From positions 1 through 16,185 of the forward strand of contig DQZA01000075.1 of the NCBI GenBank assembly GCA_011042035.1: a stretch of DNA of 16,185 nucleotides. The letters run 5' to 3'. The position numbers were made by a program, and so were the translations under genes. This DNA is from Desulfobacteraceae bacterium (GTDB lineage Bacteria > Desulfobacterota > DSM-4660 > Desulfatiglandales > Desulfatiglandaceae). This document shows positions 1-5,384 of the stretch, one piece after another. How positions within the stretch are numbered: the first letter of the stretch is position 1; each line of letters starts with the position of its first letter. Under the pieces are notes generated by a model that saw only the letters and a program-made list of their open reading frames with translations, was not told where the DNA came from and did no database searches.

Positions 1-354
1 ATAGGCCTCGGCGGGGCGGATATGGCATGTAGCTATTTTCTCCCTCGCATGATTGGCGGAGGAAGGGCCTACGAATTCATGCTAACAGGTAATTTTATGA
101 ACGCTGAAGAGGCAAGGGACTTGGGGCTCGTGAGTCGGCTTGTCTCACGCGATGAGCTCATGGACACGGCCCTGGAACTTGCCCGGACCATGAATAGCAA
201 AAATCCCATGGGGCTTCGTCTCACAAAAGAGGCCATAAATATGAATATTGATGCTGGCGGCTTGGAGCAAGCCCTCAACATGGAAGACCGCAACCAGGTC
301 TTATTGGTGGCTCGCAGTAAATTGGAAGGAGAGCACAAAAGGAAATCCTTTTAG
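1..354 (+). CDS. Enoyl-CoA hydratase/isomerase family protein, C-terminal part (5' end outside window)
   Basis: This is the last 117 codons of a crotonase-fold protein; the reading frame is open from base 1, so the true start lies upstream. The visible part begins with IGLGGADMACSYFLPRMIG, which fits the crotonase region after the oxyanion-hole glycines (typically G-x-x-G/A-D-x-G-x-S-Y-x-L-P-R-x-x-G). The family-typical LTG, then EA-x-x-LGLVSRLV, then the helical tail with NPMGLRLTKEAIN follow. Members hydrate, isomerise or cleave acyl-CoA thioesters in the cytoplasm, usually as hexamers. The N-terminal CoA-binding part and one catalytic glutamate position are not visible, so hydratase, isomerase and other crotonase activities cannot be told apart. 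A weak AT-rich hairpin (337-352) overlaps the stop codon. Confidence 0.9.
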   Translation: MGLGGADMACSYFLPRMIGGGRAYEFMLTGNFMNAEEARDLGLVSRLVSRDELMDTALELARTMNSKNPMGLRLTKEAINMNIDAGGLEQALNMEDRNQVLLVARSKLEGEHKRKSF

Positions 355-360
355 TCAATT

Positions 361-394
361 GTGGTAAACCTTTTGCACACCCCCTTCGTCTAAC
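361..394 (+). promoter_or_regulatory. Candidate ECF-sigma-type promoter for the secreted Arg-rich protein
   Basis: The sequence GTAAACCTTTT (365-374 with flanks) is followed by CGTCTAAC (387-394), with 17 bases between AAC (367-369) and CGTC (387-390). This AAC-N17-CGTC layout matches the general form of promoters used by group 4 (ECF) sigma factors. It would start transcription near 400, leaving a leader of about 45 bases before the ATG at 445. A gene for an ECF sigma factor lies about 0.65 kb downstream, so autoregulon membership is an inference. A competing sigma-70 -10 box, TATAAT at 418-423, has no recognisable -35 partner. Confidence 0.4.
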
Positions 395-440
395 AGGGCA
401 AAAAGCGCAAGTGGGAATATAATGCACCGAAAGGGGGTGT
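377..440 (+). repeat. 10-bp perfect inverted repeat covering a ribosome binding site
   Basis: ACACCCCCTT (377-386) and AAGGGGGTGT (431-440) are perfect reverse complements separated by 44 bases. The right arm is the SD of the gene starting at 445. In RNA that reads through from upstream, the left arm could pair with and hide this ribosome binding site. RNA started at the candidate promoter (about 400) or from the TATAAT box would lack the left arm. It could also be a protein-binding site or chance. Confidence 0.4.
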
Positions 441-444
441 AGTC

Positions 445-915
445 ATGAAGGGGAAAATACTAGGGGCAGCGATTGGAGCGTGTGTAGGGATTTTTTTGTT
501 CAGCGGTGTTTCCCTGGCCCATGACTGGACTGCCAGGCGTCAGGCACGGCAGTTGAGGCGCATACACCAGGGAATCAGGTCAGGCCAAATAGCCCCAGTG
601 GAAAGGCACAGACTGCTAAAAGAGGAAAGGCGCATAAGGCAAGCACGAAGGCGGGCATGGCGAGACGGGAAGCTAGAGCCATGGGAAGCAAGGCGACTGG
701 ATCGTATGCTGGACAAGGTAAGTGAGGATATTTACTGGGCAAAGCACAATCGCCGAAGAAGGCATCCCAGGGCGTCCATTTGCAGGCCTCCTCGGTGGCG
801 CCCACCGAGAAGACCGCCTGTCACCTACGTATGGCCTGATGAGACGCATTTCTTTTTCAGCGGCTTCTTTTCAGATCCATCATGGGGATTTGGCTGGTTT
901 ATATCTGATCCGTAA
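445..915 (+). CDS. Small secreted Arg-rich helical protein, function unknown
   Basis: The 156-residue product starts at an ATG 5 bases after a strong SD (AAGGGGGTG). Residues 1-25 form a Sec signal peptide (basic start, hydrophobic core GAAIGACVGIFLFSGVSLA), with likely cleavage before HDW, so the mature protein is periplasmic or outside. Residues 27-105 are two similar basic helical hairpins of the type R-R-I-x-x-G-I-x-S-G-x-I, then E-x-x-R-L, ending in IYWAKHNRRRR. A proline/arginine linker follows, then an aromatic tail (FFFSGFFSDP, GFGWF). I do not recognise a named family; the helical hairpin layout recalls small periplasmic stress or metal-handling proteins, but no sequence signature proves this. 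It sits alone between the hydratase gene and the sigma-factor operon and may be controlled by that sigma factor. Confidence 0.75.
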   Translation: MKGKILGAAIGACVGIFLFSGVSLAHDWTARRQARQLRRIHQGIRSGQIAPVERHRLLKEERRIRQARRRAWRDGKLEPWEARRLDRMLDKVSEDIYWAKHNRRRRHPRASICRPPRWRPPRRPPVTYVWPDETHFFFSGFFSDPSWGFGWFISDP

Positions 916-952
916 GTTAAGATAGTACATGAAGATAACTCATATTACGGAC

Positions 953-974
953 GGGGGCCCAGACTAAGGCCCTC
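953..974 (+). terminator. Weak terminator-like hairpin after the secreted protein
   Basis: GGGGGCC (953-959) can pair with GGCCCTC (968-974), one G-U pair, around an 8-base loop. It lies 38 bases after the stop codon, where a terminator would be expected before the sigma-factor operon. There is no immediate T-run, so termination is uncertain. No convincing promoter for the sigma operon is seen in 916-1046. Confidence 0.3.
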
Positions 975-1046
975 CGCTCTCATTGCTTTATAGAGTGCAA
1001 CTCAGCAGGGACTCAGCGAAAGTTAAGAGTGAATGGAGGACACCTA

Positions 1047-1706
1047 GTGGGTGCTGAACCAGCGAGCCTGGTGATAGCTCAAGATAGTGAGTCAGCGGTG
1101 AGTCTGGATGACCACAGTCTCAGCGAAAATGAGCTTGTAGGTCGGGCCAAGAAGGGTGACCGCGGAGCAATGGATGAGCTTTTCAGGAGGCACTATCAAA
1201 GGGCATACGCCCTGGCCTATACCTTGTGTTCCGGTGATGGCGAGGAGGCAAAGGATGCCATTCAAGATGCCTTCATTAAGGCCTTTAGGAATTTTGGAAA
1301 ATTCAAAGAAGGGGCAACATTTTATACGTGGTTTTACAGGATTCTGGTAAATACCTGTATTGATAGGAAAAGGAAGCTTGGCAGATGGAAAAGACTGTTT
1401 TCGTTTTGGCCAACTTCGGGGTTTGGAGATGATTCCGAACAACACGATATGGAAGCAGAAGATAGGCAGGGAAGTTCGAACCCATTAGAAAAATTGGAGA
1501 GTAGGGAGGTGGGGGAGAAGATCAGAAATGCCATAATGGAACTGCCAGAAACTCAGCGGGTTGCATTTTATCTAAGGGTGAATGAAGGAATGAAAGTAAA
1601 AGAAATTGCTCATGTGATGGGTTCGGCTGAGGGAACAGCTAAAACCCATCTTTTCAGGGCAATACGCAGTCTTCAGAAAAAATTGAAGGACTTGCCGGTT
1701 GGCTGA
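1047..1706 (+). CDS. ECF (group 4) RNA polymerase sigma factor, RpoE-like
   Basis: The 219-residue protein is a two-domain alternative sigma factor. Region 2 runs from about ELVGRAKKGDRGAMDELFRRH to FYTWFYRILVNTCIDRKRK, including the core-binding helix and the DAIQDAFIKAFRNF segment that reads the -10. A variable acidic linker follows (about residues 125-155). Region 4 (AIMELPETQRVAFYLR, then KVKEIAHVMGSAEGTAKTHL) is the helix-turn-helix that reads the -35. I chose the GTG at 1047 because GGAGGA lies 6 bases upstream; a GTG at 1029 in the same frame has no SD. The next gene encodes a zinc-type anti-sigma factor that would hold it inactive at the membrane. No RpoH- or RpoD-type extra domains are present. 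The regulon is unknown. Confidence 0.93.
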   Translation: MGAEPASLVIAQDSESAVSLDDHSLSENELVGRAKKGDRGAMDELFRRHYQRAYALAYTLCSGDGEEAKDAIQDAFIKAFRNFGKFKEGATFYTWFYRILVNTCIDRKRKLGRWKRLFSFWPTSGFGDDSEQHDMEAEDRQGSSNPLEKLESREVGEKIRNAIMELPETQRVAFYLRVNEGMKVKEIAHVMGSAEGTAKTHLFRAIRSLQKKLKDLPVG

Positions 1707-1723
1707 TTATGGGAGGTGATTTG

Positions 1724-2233
1724 ATGAAAAGCTGTAAAGATTACCAAAAAGACATTTATATGGACGTAACGGGTGAAATCCCTCCCGATAAGAAGACTGA
1801 TTTGGAAAACCATATCCTGTTTTGCGCTCGCTGCAAAAAAGAGAGGGAGGAATTGGCAGCTTTGGTGGATCTCCTGAAAAAGGAGATCCCTCAGCCTGCT
1901 ATGTCCTCGTTTGAAGCCTCAATTCTGAGGCAGAAAATCAGGTCTGCCATAGCCACCCAACAGAGACCTGGTTTTTTGCGGGGCCTTTTTTCTGGTTATG
2001 CAAAGTTATTAATTCCGGTTGCTGGAGCGGCATGTCTCTTTTTGGTGAGTTTCATAGGGTTCAGATCTTGGCTGCCTTGGCAATCTCATCCCAATCCCAA
2101 TAACACCGTTGCCCGGATTGAGCAAAACACTAAGGTAGATGAGAAAGAAATCATAGAAAATTTAGATCTTTTGGAGCAAATGGACACACTGAGGGTGTTG
2201 GTGAAAGTTGTGGATAACAAGGACATTATCTGA
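1724..2233 (+). CDS. Membrane-anchored zinc-finger anti-sigma factor
   Basis: The 169-residue product starts at ATG 1724, 7 bases after GGGAGG; an ATG at 1709 in the same frame lies before that SD and is less likely. The N-terminal region has the H-x3-C-x2-C zinc anti-sigma motif (HILFCARC), with an upstream Cys (KSCKDYQ) as probable fourth ligand: the zf-HC2 type that binds and inhibits ECF sigma factors. A single transmembrane helix (LLIPVAGAACLFLVSFIGF, about residues 104-122) is followed by a short periplasmic tail of about 45 residues ending in LLEQMDTLRVLVKVVDNKD. It lies 17 bases after the sigma gene, as expected for a sigma/anti-sigma pair. The short periplasmic part suggests that release occurs by a partner or proteolysis rather than by a large sensor domain. 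Confidence 0.9.
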   Translation: MKSCKDYQKDIYMDVTGEIPPDKKTDLENHILFCARCKKEREELAALVDLLKKEIPQPAMSSFEASILRQKIRSAIATQQRPGFLRGLFSGYAKLLIPVAGAACLFLVSFIGFRSWLPWQSHPNPNNTVARIEQNTKVDEKEIIENLDLLEQMDTLRVLVKVVDNKDII

Positions 2234-2249
2234 GATGGAGGCGGCCTAA

Positions 2250-2750
2250 ATGAGGAGAGTCGTTTTTTGTACATGCCTTATTGGGCTGGTGCTGGCCTTT
2301 TTTGTGTGCACCCCTCATAAAGCATTGTCCAAGCCCAGACCAGCGACACAGGGCCGTTTCTTCTTAAGGACTGGTCCTCATAGTATGGCTGATCAGGCTA
2401 TGAGGAAAATGGAGTGGCCCGGTAAGCAATGGATGATGGCTCGCCGCGGCAGGGGCGGAGACGACCGCGACGGAATATTCAACAGACCTGGGCGCGACAA
2501 CGACCAGATGTGGAGAGAAAGATACCGCGAATGGGAGTCCCTGCCTCCTGAGAGAAAGAGACTTTTGCGAGAGAGAATGAAGGAATGGAAATGCCTTTCA
2601 CCAAGAGAAAGGGCATTAATGCGCAAACGTTATGAACAGTGGAAGAACCTAAGCCCTGAGGAACAGATATGGATTCGCAACCAATTAAGGCGCTGGAAAG
2701 AGCTTACCCCTCAAGAGCGGGAGATGATCAGAGAAAGATTCCTCCGATAA
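2250..2750 (+). CDS. Secreted protein with four tandem 18-residue W-x-x-L-x-P repeats (DUF3106-like)
   Basis: The 166-residue protein starts at ATG 2250, 8 bases after GGAGG, and 16 bases after the anti-sigma gene, so it belongs to the same operon. Residues 1-27 form a signal peptide (VVFCTCLIGLVLAFFVC). A basic, disordered stretch (about 28-92) leads into four tandem 18-residue units at 93-110, 111-128, 129-146 and 147-164. Each follows the pattern x-x-W-x-x-L-x-P-x-E/R-x-x-x-x-R with exact spacing, as in the DUF3106 family of secreted proteins often found with ECF sigma and anti-sigma genes. The function is not established. Location and charge suggest a periplasmic partner of the sigma system, perhaps sensing envelope stress through contact with the anti-sigma tail; that is inference. 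An intrinsic terminator follows the gene. Confidence 0.85.
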   Translation: MRRVVFCTCLIGLVLAFFVCTPHKALSKPRPATQGRFFLRTGPHSMADQAMRKMEWPGKQWMMARRGRGGDDRDGIFNRPGRDNDQMWRERYREWESLPPERKRLLRERMKEWKCLSPRERALMRKRYEQWKNLSPEEQIWIRNQLRRWKELTPQEREMIRERFLR

Positions 2751-2788
2751 GGAACTGAGGTATGCCTATCGGCTATTTACCCCGTTAG

Positions 2789-2822
2789 AAAAGCCCCGTA
2801 CGGGAGCACGGGGTTTACTTTT
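2789..2822 (+). terminator. Intrinsic terminator of the sigma-factor operon
   Basis: AAGCCCCGT (2791-2799) pairs with ACGGGGTTT (2808-2816) around an 8-base loop, with one G-U pair, followed by a T-rich tract TTTACTTTT to 2822. It lies 41 bases after the stop of the repeat-protein gene. Read on the other strand, the same bases form the 3' end of the broken RDD reading frame. Confidence 0.85.
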
Positions 2823-3007
2823 ATGCCAACAGCCATTTTGCCTAATGTGGTCTGCTTCTCAGAACTTTGCATTATGGCCTTATACATCCAGCCCATCAGA
2901 ATTCCGACGGCCCTCCCCAGGATGTTAGTTCCCAAAGTGGTTCCCGTGATAGCCTCACTTAAACCCAAGATACTTCTATATTGGACGAAGACGGGATTGA
3001 AAAACAT
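2816..3007 (-). pseudogene. RDD-family membrane protein remnant
   Basis: On the minus strand, about 64 codons read into a recognisable RDD-domain core: GRAVGILMGWMYKAIMQSS followed by EKQTTLGKMAVGIKV. RDD proteins are small membrane proteins in which this segment (end of a helix, then ES-S-x-x-Q-A-T-x-GK-x-x-LG-x-x-V) is the most conserved part. The first transmembrane helix with the Arg-Asp-Asp signature is missing. After GIKV the frame runs straight into the bases of the terminator at 2791-2816 and stops at 2777, so the usual C-terminal helix is also missing. No SD precedes the ATG at 3007. I read this as a gene fragment left by deletions, not an expressed protein. The homology call rests on motif recognition only. 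Confidence 0.6.
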
Positions 3008-3054
3008 GAAATTTCATGACATAAATGCAATGGAAGTGATCGGTCGAGCTGCTT

Positions 3055-3378
3055 ATGCAAATAGAAAAGTGTTTTGAAATATTAGAGATTCAACCTGGCG
3101 CCACCCTGGAAGAAATTAAGGCAGCTTACAGGGATGCCGTGGCAGTATGGCACCCGGACCGTTTTGCGGGAAATGCGCGCCTAAAGAAAAAGGCTGAAAG
3201 AAAACTCAAGGAAATCAATCTGGCCTATGAAACAGTTCTGAGTTGGCGTGGTGAATTTACGAGCGAAGGGGAGAAGAAGCAGGGTGCTGAAAGCAATGTG
3301 GAGGCAGTGGCGGAGCTTAGCACCCGCTTAATCCTCCATGCATGTAATTTTATTGTCAAAAAGCTCAAGGGTTCATAA
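3055..3378 (+). CDS. Stand-alone J-domain (DnaJ-like) protein
   Basis: The 107-residue protein has a J domain over residues 1-65: helix I (CFEILEIQPGATLEEIKAAY), helix II, the invariant HPD (VWHPDRFAG, residues 33-35) and helix III (KKKAERKLKEINLAYETVLS). The HPD loop stimulates ATP hydrolysis by an Hsp70 partner. The Gly/Phe-rich, zinc-finger and C-terminal substrate domains of true DnaJ are absent, so it is a type III J protein that probably recruits Hsp70 to one task. The C-terminal about 30 residues (STRLILHACNFIVKKLKG) may be an amphipathic targeting helix. ATG 3055 is the only usable start, since the frame has stops upstream; the SD is weak. It converges with the ParA-like gene, only 16 bases away. 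Confidence 0.85.
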   Translation: MQIEKCFEILEIQPGATLEEIKAAYRDAVAVWHPDRFAGNARLKKKAERKLKEINLAYETVLSWRGEFTSEGEKKQGAESNVEAVAELSTRLILHACNFIVKKLKGS

Positions 3379-3394
3379 CCCCCATTGGCCCACC

Positions 3395-4153
3395 TCAATA
3401 ATGGGTAGGTATCCTTAGCCTCGCCAACTCTTCGCAAAGCGCATCGTAATCCTCAGCCCCCCGGGAGCTTCGGCTGAAGCTATAAATGGGCTTTGCAGCA
3501 AGGTTTGCCTGATTTAGTGCCTCGCTTTTGTGGATCACGGTTTTGAGAACTCGCCGCCTGTGCTCCTCAATAAGCTGTTCGAAGATTGCATTGGTGTAAG
3601 TGGTGCGAAGGTCCAGCATGGTCACCAGTATCCTGTATGGCACGTTGTCCTCGTCCCTTAATTCTTGGGCGGTTTCAATCAGGGACTCAAGTCCCACCAC
3701 CGCCCCAACAGCGGGTTGTACTGGCACAAGAATAAGGTCGGCTGCATTGATGGCGTTATAGGTGAGAATGCCCAACGATGGGGGGCAATCTATTAGAACC
3801 ATCTTGTATTCGTCGGCCAGGGCCACAAGGGCACGGTGAAGCCGCTCTTCCCTACGAATGCGTGTGGAAAGGAGTTCCGCGGTTTCACTAAGTCTTTCTG
3901 TTGCTGGTACAATGTCCACATTCGAGTAGTCAGTAGGATACACTGCCCTGTGGGCCTGAGAGGGCCTGTCCATTATGAAATCGCATATATCTCGGTCAGG
4001 GTCTGAGCGGAAATAGCACCGAGTTGAATGTGCTTGCGGATCTAAATCTACCAAGAGGGTTTTCTTTCCCCTGTTGGCAAATGCAGCTGCTAAATTTACT
4101 GCTGTAGTGGTCTTTCCTACTCCTCCCTTTGCGTTGGTGACTGCGATTATCAT
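3395..4153 (-). CDS. ParA/MinD-superfamily ATPase (orphan ParA-like)
   Basis: The 252-residue protein carries the deviant Walker A motif KGGVGKTT (residues 9-16), with the signature lysine that senses ATP in the sandwich dimer. It also has the A' motif LLVDLDPQ (residues 34-41) and Walker B VLIDCPPSLG. These are all hallmarks of ParA/Soj-type ATPases that position DNA or protein cargo on the nucleoid. It starts at ATG 4151-4153 (minus strand), with AAGGAGGATG just upstream, a strong SD. There is no ParB, parS-like site or MinE nearby, so it is probably not the chromosomal ParA but one of the orphan copies that place chemoreceptors, secretion systems or other protein clusters. The cargo cannot be told from the sequence. 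Confidence 0.9.
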   Translation of the reverse strand: MIIAVTNAKGGVGKTTTAVNLAAAFANRGKKTLLVDLDPQAHSTRCYFRSDPDRDICDFIMDRPSQAHRAVYPTDYSNVDIVPATERLSETAELLSTRIRREERLHRALVALADEYKMVLIDCPPSLGILTYNAINAADLILVPVQPAVGAVVGLESLIETAQELRDEDNVPYRILVTMLDLRTTYTNAIFEQLIEEHRRRVLKTVIHKSEALNQANLAAKPIYSFSRSSRGAEDYDALCEELARLRIPTHY

Positions 4154-4643
4154 GACATCCTCCTTAACCGGACCCCGAAAGGTTGATCCGTAGGCAACGT
4201 TTCCAGGTTCAACAAGTCTAAACGAAATATACCGTATTTTTCTATTGATTTAAAGGGCGGTTGAGTTCAATTTTCTTTTGCCTTGCCCAAAACAGATTCT
4301 ACCCTTTCAAGTGCCCAATCAACTTCTTGCCTTGTGATAACTAGTGGCGGGGCAAATCGGATAATATTGTCATGGGTTTCCTTGCAAAGAATGCCCAGAT
4401 CTTTCCACCAGCCCCCTCAACCACGCCCTATATGTTTTCATCACCCTTTTTCAATGGGATAGAACAGTTGTATTCCTGAACTGATGTTCCATATTTTCGT
4501 GATGTATGGAATCCTCCATCTCCGCTAACACCACCGAAGACCATCGCGAGAAATAGAAAGAACCAGGTGTGCTTTTTAAGATATTCATGAGCAAGGGAAT
4601 TGGTTTTCCCAGACCGGATAGTTCATTGGGGCCTCCCCTTTGT
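4154..4643. other. 490-base gap without an intact gene; contains gene debris
   Basis: From 4154 to 4266 I see only the leader of the ParA-like gene; TATATT in its upstream AT-rich part (about 4230, minus strand) is a possible -10 with a poor -35. From 4267 to 4416 lies the aminotransferase remnant described separately. From 4428 to 4622 the minus strand is open for 64 codons and encodes a membrane-like stretch (KKHTWFFLFLAMVFGGVSG). It lacks a start codon with an SD, and I cannot assign it. Confidence 0.7.
4267..4416 (-). pseudogene. C-terminal remnant of a class III (ornithine-type) aminotransferase
   Basis: The minus strand encodes 49 residues, ending at the stop at 4267-4269, that match the C-terminus of ornithine aminotransferase-like enzymes: LGILCKETHDNIIRFAPPL, then VITRQEVDWALERVESVL. 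The K-E/D-T-H-x-x-x-I-R-x-x-P-P-L segment is a strong class III signature near the end of proteins of about 400 residues. Everything upstream, including the PLP-lysine region, is gone: the frame hits a stop at 4417-4419 and no aminotransferase sequence continues in the other frames. This is a gene tail left after deletion and is not expected to be functional. Confidence 0.75.
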
Positions 4644-5213
4644 TCAGAGGAAAAATTGAAATACTTCCACCCGGCCTAAAGGGTCAAAATTAACGCCCTC
4701 CATTTCCAAGAGCGCACGTTTCATTTTTAGCCCTCCTTGAAAACCACCCAATGTCCTATCAGTTCGGATAGCCCGATGGCAGGGTAATACTATTGGAAAC
4801 GGATTTCTTGCCAATGCCCTGCCTACTGCCCTGGCACTCGTAGGGGCCTTTATGAATTGGGCAATCCTTTGATAAGAGCTTACCCTTCCCCAAGGTATGG
4901 CGGCTTCGGCCAAAAGTACCCTTTGCATAAATTCAGAGCAGGTCTCTAGCCTCAAGGGGGCAAGTGAAAACATGATATCGCTACCCTTGAAATAGGCGGT
5001 CATATCCCTCGCAACGCGGTCTATTTGGCCGCAAGTACGAGGCTCCATGGTCTTCATTGTTTCATCGTTGAGCCCGATTGTGCCATCGGGTGTGGGTAAG
5101 ACGATTCTGAATATTTTCGGGTGCCCCATGTATAGTGACCAGAGAATGGTCACAGGTCCAAAAGGAGAGCCAATGGTGTGGTAAAAGAGATCACTTTCAA
5201 ACGGATTCTTCAT
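4644..5213 (-). CDS. Methylated-DNA-[protein]-cysteine S-methyltransferase (Ogt/MGMT type)
   Basis: The 189-residue protein repairs O6-alkylguanine by irreversible transfer of the alkyl group to its own cysteine. The active site is LPCHRAIRTD, the canonical P-C-H-R. Upstream are the DNA-binding helix (IPWGRVSSYQRIAQFI) and the RAVGRALARNP segment holding the arginine finger; downstream is LGGFQGGLKMKRALLEMEG. The N-terminal about 90 residues (YHTIGSPFGPVTILW) form the variable ribonuclease H-like domain. I chose the ATG at 5211-5213: it gives a normal family length, while the ATG at 5322-5324 adds 37 residues without homology and would cover the 16-bp palindrome. Neither start has a clear SD. 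A TTGACA (5243-5248, minus strand) lies just upstream. It is divergent from the aminotransferase gene. Confidence 0.9.
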   Translation of the reverse strand: MKNPFESDLFYHTIGSPFGPVTILWSLYMGHPKIFRIVLPTPDGTIGLNDETMKTMEPRTCGQIDRVARDMTAYFKGSDIMFSLAPLRLETCSEFMQRVLLAEAAIPWGRVSSYQRIAQFIKAPTSARAVGRALARNPFPIVLPCHRAIRTDRTLGGFQGGLKMKRALLEMEGVNFDPLGRVEVFQFFL

Positions 5214-5222
5214 ACATACTAG

Positions 5223-5248
5223 GTTATACGATTCTAAATTAATGTCAA
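5223..5248 (-). promoter_or_regulatory. Possible promoter of the methyltransferase gene
   Basis: On the minus strand, TTGACA (5243-5248) is followed by TATAAC (5223-5228). The hexamers are good but the spacer is only 14 bases, shorter than the usual 16-18, so activator-dependent or poor use is possible. If used, the transcript would be almost leaderless at the ATG at 5213, which fits the absence of an SD. Confidence 0.3.
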
Positions 5249-5292
5249 TAAATCTCACGTATTGGCCATAAAAGCGGAATAGGATGTTGTGC

Positions 5293-5308
5293 CTTTTTGG
5301 CCAAAAAG
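5293..5308. promoter_or_regulatory. 16-bp perfect palindrome, candidate operator
   Basis: CTTTTTGGCCAAAAAG is a perfect 8+8 palindrome in the region between the divergent methyltransferase and aminotransferase genes. It sits immediately upstream of the -35 of the aminotransferase promoter. A second, imperfect 15-bp palindrome (CCGACGGGCCATCGG, 5313-5327, one mismatched pair) overlaps the -35 and spacer. Such placement suits a dimeric regulator. No regulator gene is adjacent. Confidence 0.45.
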
Positions 5309-5309
5309 A

Positions 5310-5338
5310 TTGCCGACGGGCCATCGGTTTGTTATAAG
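5310..5338 (+). promoter_or_regulatory. Sigma-70 promoter of the aminotransferase-glycolate oxidase genes
   Basis: TTGCCG (5310-5315) and TATAAG (5333-5338) are separated by 17 bases. Transcription would start near 5345, giving a leader of about 40 bases with an AGGAGGG SD before the ATG at 5385. Two palindromes overlap or abut it. Confidence 0.5.
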
Positions 5339-5384
5339 GCTGATGTTTATTCCGGAAGTAACCACAACCAAGAGGAGGGTAGAG

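Noticed and set aside
337..352. Hairpin AAAAGG-AAAT-CCTTTT at the end of the hydratase gene
   Set aside because: The stem is AT-rich and short, with no GC core or tail, so it is unlikely to terminate.
1012..1128. Repeated CTCAGCGAAA before and inside the sigma-factor gene
   Set aside because: It is only 10 bases, one copy is inside coding sequence, and it does not have ECF promoter spacing; it is probably chance.
2823..3077. Plus-strand frame over the RDD remnant
   Set aside because: The recognisable RDD motif is on the minus strand; the plus frame has no SD and no known motif.
3379..3405. Possible bidirectional terminator between the J-protein and ParA-like genes
   Set aside because: CCCATT and AATGGG can pair, but the stem is 6 bp with a 13-base loop, no T-run follows, and it enters the ParA-like coding end.
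5289..5384. Upstream extension of the aminotransferase frame
   Set aside because: It covers the promoter and palindromes, has no SD and adds residues without homology; ATG 5385 has a strong SD.
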